64,000 bases of DNA from CAWBVG01 sp963792175 (GTDB lineage: Bacteria > Acidobacteriota > Vicinamibacteria > Vicinamibacterales > CAVVIG01). Shown one piece after another: positions 60,037 through 64,000 of the stretch. The notes below the pieces were generated by a model. That model made no database searches and was not told where the DNA came from. It saw only the letters and a list, made by a program, of their open reading frames with translations. The DNA is taken from positions 1-64,000 of the forward strand of contig CAWBVG010000028.1 of the NCBI GenBank assembly GCA_963792175.1, given 5' to 3'. Every line of letters begins with the position of its first letter. Positions within the stretch are counted from its first letter, which is position 1. A program made the translations under genes and the position numbers.

Positions 60037-63000
60037 TCAGAAAAAGAGCTTGCCGCCCAATTGCACCTGCCGCATGGCCCCGCGCGGTGCTGATGCGGCC
60101 AAACGTCGCGGCGCCGAACGTGCCGCCGGGGTTGCCGTAGTTGACGGTGTTGAATGCGTTGAAGATTTCCGCGCGGATCTGGAACTGCATCGTTCCGCCG
60201 AGCGGGACATTTTTCATCAGCGACAGGTCGGTGGACGGCGAACTTGGGACCTCTCAGCACGTTGCGCGGCGCGTTGCCGAAGGTGAACTGCGCCGGCATC
60301 GCGAACGCGGACGCATCGTAGCAGTTGATCAGCTCGAGGGTCGTCGTGATTGGGCTGGCAGTTGAGCGACGGAATCGGCTCCGACGAGATTCGGGCGCTG
60401 GAGTCCCGAGATGCCCGATGTTGGCGCGATCGGCGCTGATGACGACGTTGACCGGCGTTCCACTCTGGATGGTGCTGACGCCGCCCACCTGCCATCCCGC
60501 CACCACGTACCTCAGGATCGGATTCGACGACGTCTTGAGGAACGGCACGTCGTAGATGTAGCTCGCGACGAACCGGTGCGGGATGTCCCAGTTCGCCGGG
60601 CCATAGTCGGCCCAGATGTCGTAGTTGTCCATCGTCTGGCCGCCGCCGTTGGAGTGGGTTGACATGTCGCGCGTGCGCGACCAGGTGTAGTGCAGCGTCG
60701 GCCTGCAGACCGCGGCTCATGCGCTTGCGCAGGATGACGCTGACCGCGTCGTAGTCGGCGATGAGATCGTTCTGGATGATGCGGCGGCTGCGGAACTTCT
60801 GGCTGGGCCGCCGCGGATCCACGGCGCCCGGACCAGGCTGCGGCGTGTTGTTGAAGAAGCTGCGGTCCAGGTGGCTGGTGTTCGAGCCGAGATACTGGAA
60901 GTCGAGCGCCATGCCGGCCAGCAGCTCGCGCTGCAGGTCGACGCTCCACTGATCCTTGCGCGCGTTGGGCAGGTCGCGCGTCGGCGAGATCATGTCGGGC
61001 GTGGCCACCGGGGCCGCCACGCCGGTCGGGCTCGCGAAGGACAGAGTCGGGTTCGCCGGATCGGTACTGAACGTGGACACCGCCGCCAGCGGCGGGTTGT
61101 TGGTCAGGAACGTGAACGAGTTCATCTGGTTCGGGTTGTAGTAGATCCCGAACCCGGCGCGCAGCACCGTCTTCTCGCCGAGCCGATAGGTGGCACCGAG
61201 CCGCGGCGCAATGTCCTTGTAGTTCGGATTGGTGAACTTGAAGCCCGGAGCGGGAAAGCTCGCCGGGATGATCGTCTCGAAGTCTTCGGCCAGCATCGAG
61301 GCGAGTCCCGCGTAGGTCTGCACCGGCGTGTTCAGCTCGTAGCGCAGGCCGAGGCTCAGCGTGAAGTTGCGCGACGCCTGCCAGACGTCGTTGACGAAGA
61401 AGCCGTTGCGCCAGCCGCCGACGTGACCCTGGATCTGGTCGGTCGGCGGAATCACCGTGCGCGGCAATCCCAGCATGAAGTCGGCGACGGAGTATCCGGT
61501 GATGTCGCCGGTGAAGTCGAAGCGCCCGCGCGGATCGTTGGCCGCTCGCCGGCCGGTGCGTCATCCGCCGCAGGTCGAAGCCGAATCGCACGTTGTGCGA
61601 GCCGCGGTTGTAGGCCATGACGTTCGACATCTGGAACGTCGTGTCGAACTGGTACCAGTTCGCCCCCGCGGTGCCAAGCCCGCTGAACGCGCTGATGTTG
61701 ATCGTCGGGATGCCCGGATTGTTGTAGCGGACGTCGCCGTTGAAGCCGGGAATGCCGAGGTCGGCGCCCGCTGTCGCGATGCCGCCCACCGAGAAGGCAT
61801 TCAGGGTGTCGAAATCGATCCGGTGATAGCCGATCCGGAAGTCGTTGTACAGGTTCGGCCGCAGCGTGTGCGTATAGGAGAACAGCGTGTTCTTGTTGAC
61901 ACGGGGCTGCGTGACCACCTGGATCGGAATCGGCGTTGGCGGAATCCCGATGTTGTTCGTGAAGCTGTCGTGCCAGTTGTAGCGGAAATACAGGCGAGCC
62001 TTGTTGCCGACGTTCTGATCGACGCGGAACAGGACCTGGTCGACGTTGTCGTCCGAAGCGGCGTTGGCCTGCAGGTTCGACGCCGTCCCCGGCTGGTTTG
62101 CCGCAGGGTAGTACTCCAGCAGCTTGCGCGCGATCGGCGAAATCTGCGACTGGGGGATGATGTTGCCGGGAAACGGCTGGCCGGTCAGCGGGTTTTTGAT
62201 GGCGGTGGCGACTTCGGAAAAGTTCCCCTGGCGCATCAGCGCGGTCGGCACGGAAATGAAGCCGGCCGTCAGGCGCGTCCGCGCGGACCCCTTCGTACGC
62301 GCCCATGAAGAACGTCTTGTTCCGGCCGTCGTAGAGCTTCGGGATCATCACCGGGCCGTCCATCTGCGCCCCGAACTGGTTGCGCTTCCGCGGGATTCTT
62401 CGGGTTCGCCGGATTCTCGAAATATCCGCGGCTGTCGAGCGCAGGCATCCTGCGACGAACTCGAACAGCGATCCGTGCGCGCTGTTGGTTCCGCTCTTGG
62501 TCACCACGTTGATGTGGACGCCGAGATACGAGCCGTACTCGGCCGACGTGCTGCCGGTCTGGACCTGAATCTCGGTGACCGCGTCAGCAATCGGACGCAT
62601 GCTGGTCGCCGCCAGCAGGTTGGACGAGGAGTTGATGCCGTCGAGCGACAGGCTGTTCTGGATCTCCCGCTGGCCCGCACCTCTGAAACTGAGGCCGATA
62701 TCGCTGTTCGGCGCGGCGACGACGCCCGGCGTCGTGGTGGCCAGACTCCAGACGTTGCGGCCGTTCAGCGGCAAGTCGGCGACGGCGCGCTTGCCGATGG
62801 TTTCCGAAATCTTGGCGCTGTCGGTGTCCAGGATCGGCGACGCGCCGACGACGGTGATCGATTCGTTCAACTGGCCGACCTTCATGACGACGTTGGTGCG
62901 GACGACCTGGTTGGAGGCCACCTCGATGCCGGTCACCCGCGAGGTCTGAAAGCCGGTCAGCGTCACGCTGATCTCATAGGTGCCGGTGCGAACGAACTGA

Positions 63001-63206
63001 ATGTTGTAGTACCCCTCGGCGTTGGTCGTCGCTTCGTAGGTATCGCGCGTGCCGGCGTTGACCGCCACCACCTGGGCCCCGGGCACCGCAAGCCCGTCGC
63101 TGTCGGTGACCGTGCCGACGAGCGCTGTTTGCGAAGCCAGCTGCGCCCATGCGCTCGTCGTGAGAAACAAGCCGAAACTCAGTGACAACAGAGCTCGACG
63201 CAGCAT
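60037..63206 (-). CDS. TonB-dependent receptor with carboxypeptidase-regulatory domain (frameshifted)
   Basis: About 1,055 residues. Signal peptide RALLSLSFGLFLTTSAWAQ; regulatory domain ALVGTVTDSDGLAVPGAQVV...YYNIQFVRTGTYEISVTLTG; plug AVADLPLNGRNVWSLATTTP, GQREIQNSLSLDGINSSSNL, SAEYGSYLGVHINVVTKSGT. The barrel crosses frames near 62440, 62270, 61540, 60700 and 60100 but continues to QVQLGGKLFF at the end, with terminal Phe. It is upstream of RidA (26-bp gap), so it may bring the substrate of the periplasmic pathway through the outer membrane. Confidence 0.85.
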
Positions 63207-63271
63207 CGTGACCCCCTTATGTGAACGTCATGCGTCGGCCACGTAGCCGACCCCACGGGCAGAACCGTCGA

Positions 63272-64000
63272 TCAGAAGAAGAACTTGAACACCAGCTCCA
63301 CGGTCCGCGCGGTGCTGACCGTGCTCGTGATCGTGCCGAAGGTGTTCGGCACGGTAATGTCTCGCGCCGGCGGACTGAAGCTCGGCGTGTTGGTCAGATT
63401 GAAGGCTTCGAGCCGGAACTCGAAGCTTCGCGCCCCGCCGATGCTGACGCGCTTCGCCAGCGCGGCGTTGAGGTTCTTGAAGCCCGGCGCTCGCGCGACG
63501 CCGATGCCGCAGTTGCCCCAGGTGCCGCTGGGCGCGCGCGCGAACGCGTTGATGTCCAGCCAGTGATTGAGCGTCTGATTCGCCGGCGTCGGGTCGCCGA
63601 CGCAGTTCGGCCGCTCGTTGCCGCGTGTGCGCCTGAAGCGAAGAGCCGCTGCCGTCGATGACCGTGATCGGGAAACCGGTTCGCGCCTGGAAATGCCGCT
63701 CACGCCTCCAGCCGCCGATCAGGGCGTTGCGCCGCCGGAAGCGCCGCCCCGTCCCGAACGGCAGCTCGTAGCTTGGCCGAGAGCACGAAGTTGTGGCGGA
63801 CGTCGAAGAACGCCGGCCCGTAGTTCCATTCCGGCTGGTAGGTGTTCATCCAGTACGCGCCCTCAGCCTGCACGCCGCCCGAGCCGTAGTAGCCCAGGTT
63901 GTTGGTGCGGACCTTGCCCAGCGTGTACGACGCCAGGTACTCGAGACCCTTCGAACTGCGCTGGCGAACGCTCGACCTGCAGCGCGTTGTAGTCGCTGCG
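63272..64000 (-). CDS. TonB-dependent receptor, C-terminal part (runs off the window)
   Basis: About 240 C-terminal residues are inside the window. The last 120 are clear: LNHWLDINAFARAPSGTWGN, PGFKNLNAALAKRVSIGGAR, FEFRLEAFNLTNTPSFSPPA and the end TVELVFKFFF, typical of Oar-like receptors (FN.TN motif, aromatic terminus). Frame changes occur at about 63640-63760 and again near the edge. It precedes the 60037-63206 receptor on the same strand, giving two receptors in tandem. Confidence 0.75.

Overview
The window is GC-rich and tightly packed. It most resembles a soil Acidobacteriota genome, probably class Vicinamibacteria; this is inferred from gene content, not from a marker gene. The signs are Oar-like TonB-dependent receptors with an N-terminal carboxypeptidase-regulatory domain, three large Ser/Thr kinases fused to TPR or PD40 propeller sensors, three PQQ-dependent dehydrogenases, many Tat- or Sec-exported TIM-barrel sugar enzymes, DUF1080, PIG-L, DUF4159 and DUF2934 proteins. 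No rRNA, tRNA, CRISPR array, transposase or phage gene was seen. Many conserved genes (gltB, gltD, glnD, amt, ggt, two kinases, one receptor) change frame several times yet keep full-length, motif-complete protein sequence. I read these as indel errors in the assembly, so each such CDS is given as one span.

Layout. 1-3.4 kb: HNH-like exported protein, DUF2934, VWA protein, exported beta-propeller. 3.5-13.8 kb (minus): nitrogen assimilation cluster gltB-gltD-glnD-glnK-amt. 14-20.3 kb: DUF2252, DUF4159, an exported alkylsulfatase-like metallo-hydrolase, an uncharacterised exported family, a VOC protein and an unknown exported protein. 20.6-34 kb: a carbohydrate locus with two PL22 oligogalacturonate-lyase-like genes, an amidohydrolase, an unknown exported protein, a kinase, a TonB receptor, L-rhamnose mutarotase, and a regulator joining an IclR-type HTH to a periplasmic-binding-protein-like sensor. 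This fits uptake and use of pectin-type (galacturonate/rhamnose) oligomers. 34-44.6 kb: two PQQ dehydrogenases, a PD40 kinase, gamma-glutamyltransferase and a TlpA-like redox protein. 44.6-49.2 kb: two exported sugar isomerase-like proteins, an esterase, DUF1080 and PIG-L. 49.3-64 kb: a TPR kinase, a third PQQ dehydrogenase, then an amidohydrolase, a SelA/DgaE-like PLP enzyme, an RraA-like protein, an LctP permease and a RidA, followed by two TonB receptors.

Two things stand out. First, the TlpA-like protein at 41567-42620 has an in-frame TGA exactly where the first Cys of its CxxC motif should be, followed nine bases later by a perfect 8-bp stem with a GGT loop. It is a strong candidate selenoprotein (UxxC) with a bacterial SECIS element. 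Second, gene boundaries are decorated with inverted arrays of 7-9 bp repeats. Three copies of a roughly 300-bp compound palindrome at 32.2, 36.3 and 39.4 kb share stems that vary in a compensated way. Stop codons of neighbouring genes repeatedly fall inside the repeat arms.

A third point is functional: in the 54-60 kb cluster the amidohydrolase, PLP enzyme, RraA-like and RidA proteins all carry export signals, suggesting a periplasmic route for an amino-sugar acid or D-amino acid derivative.
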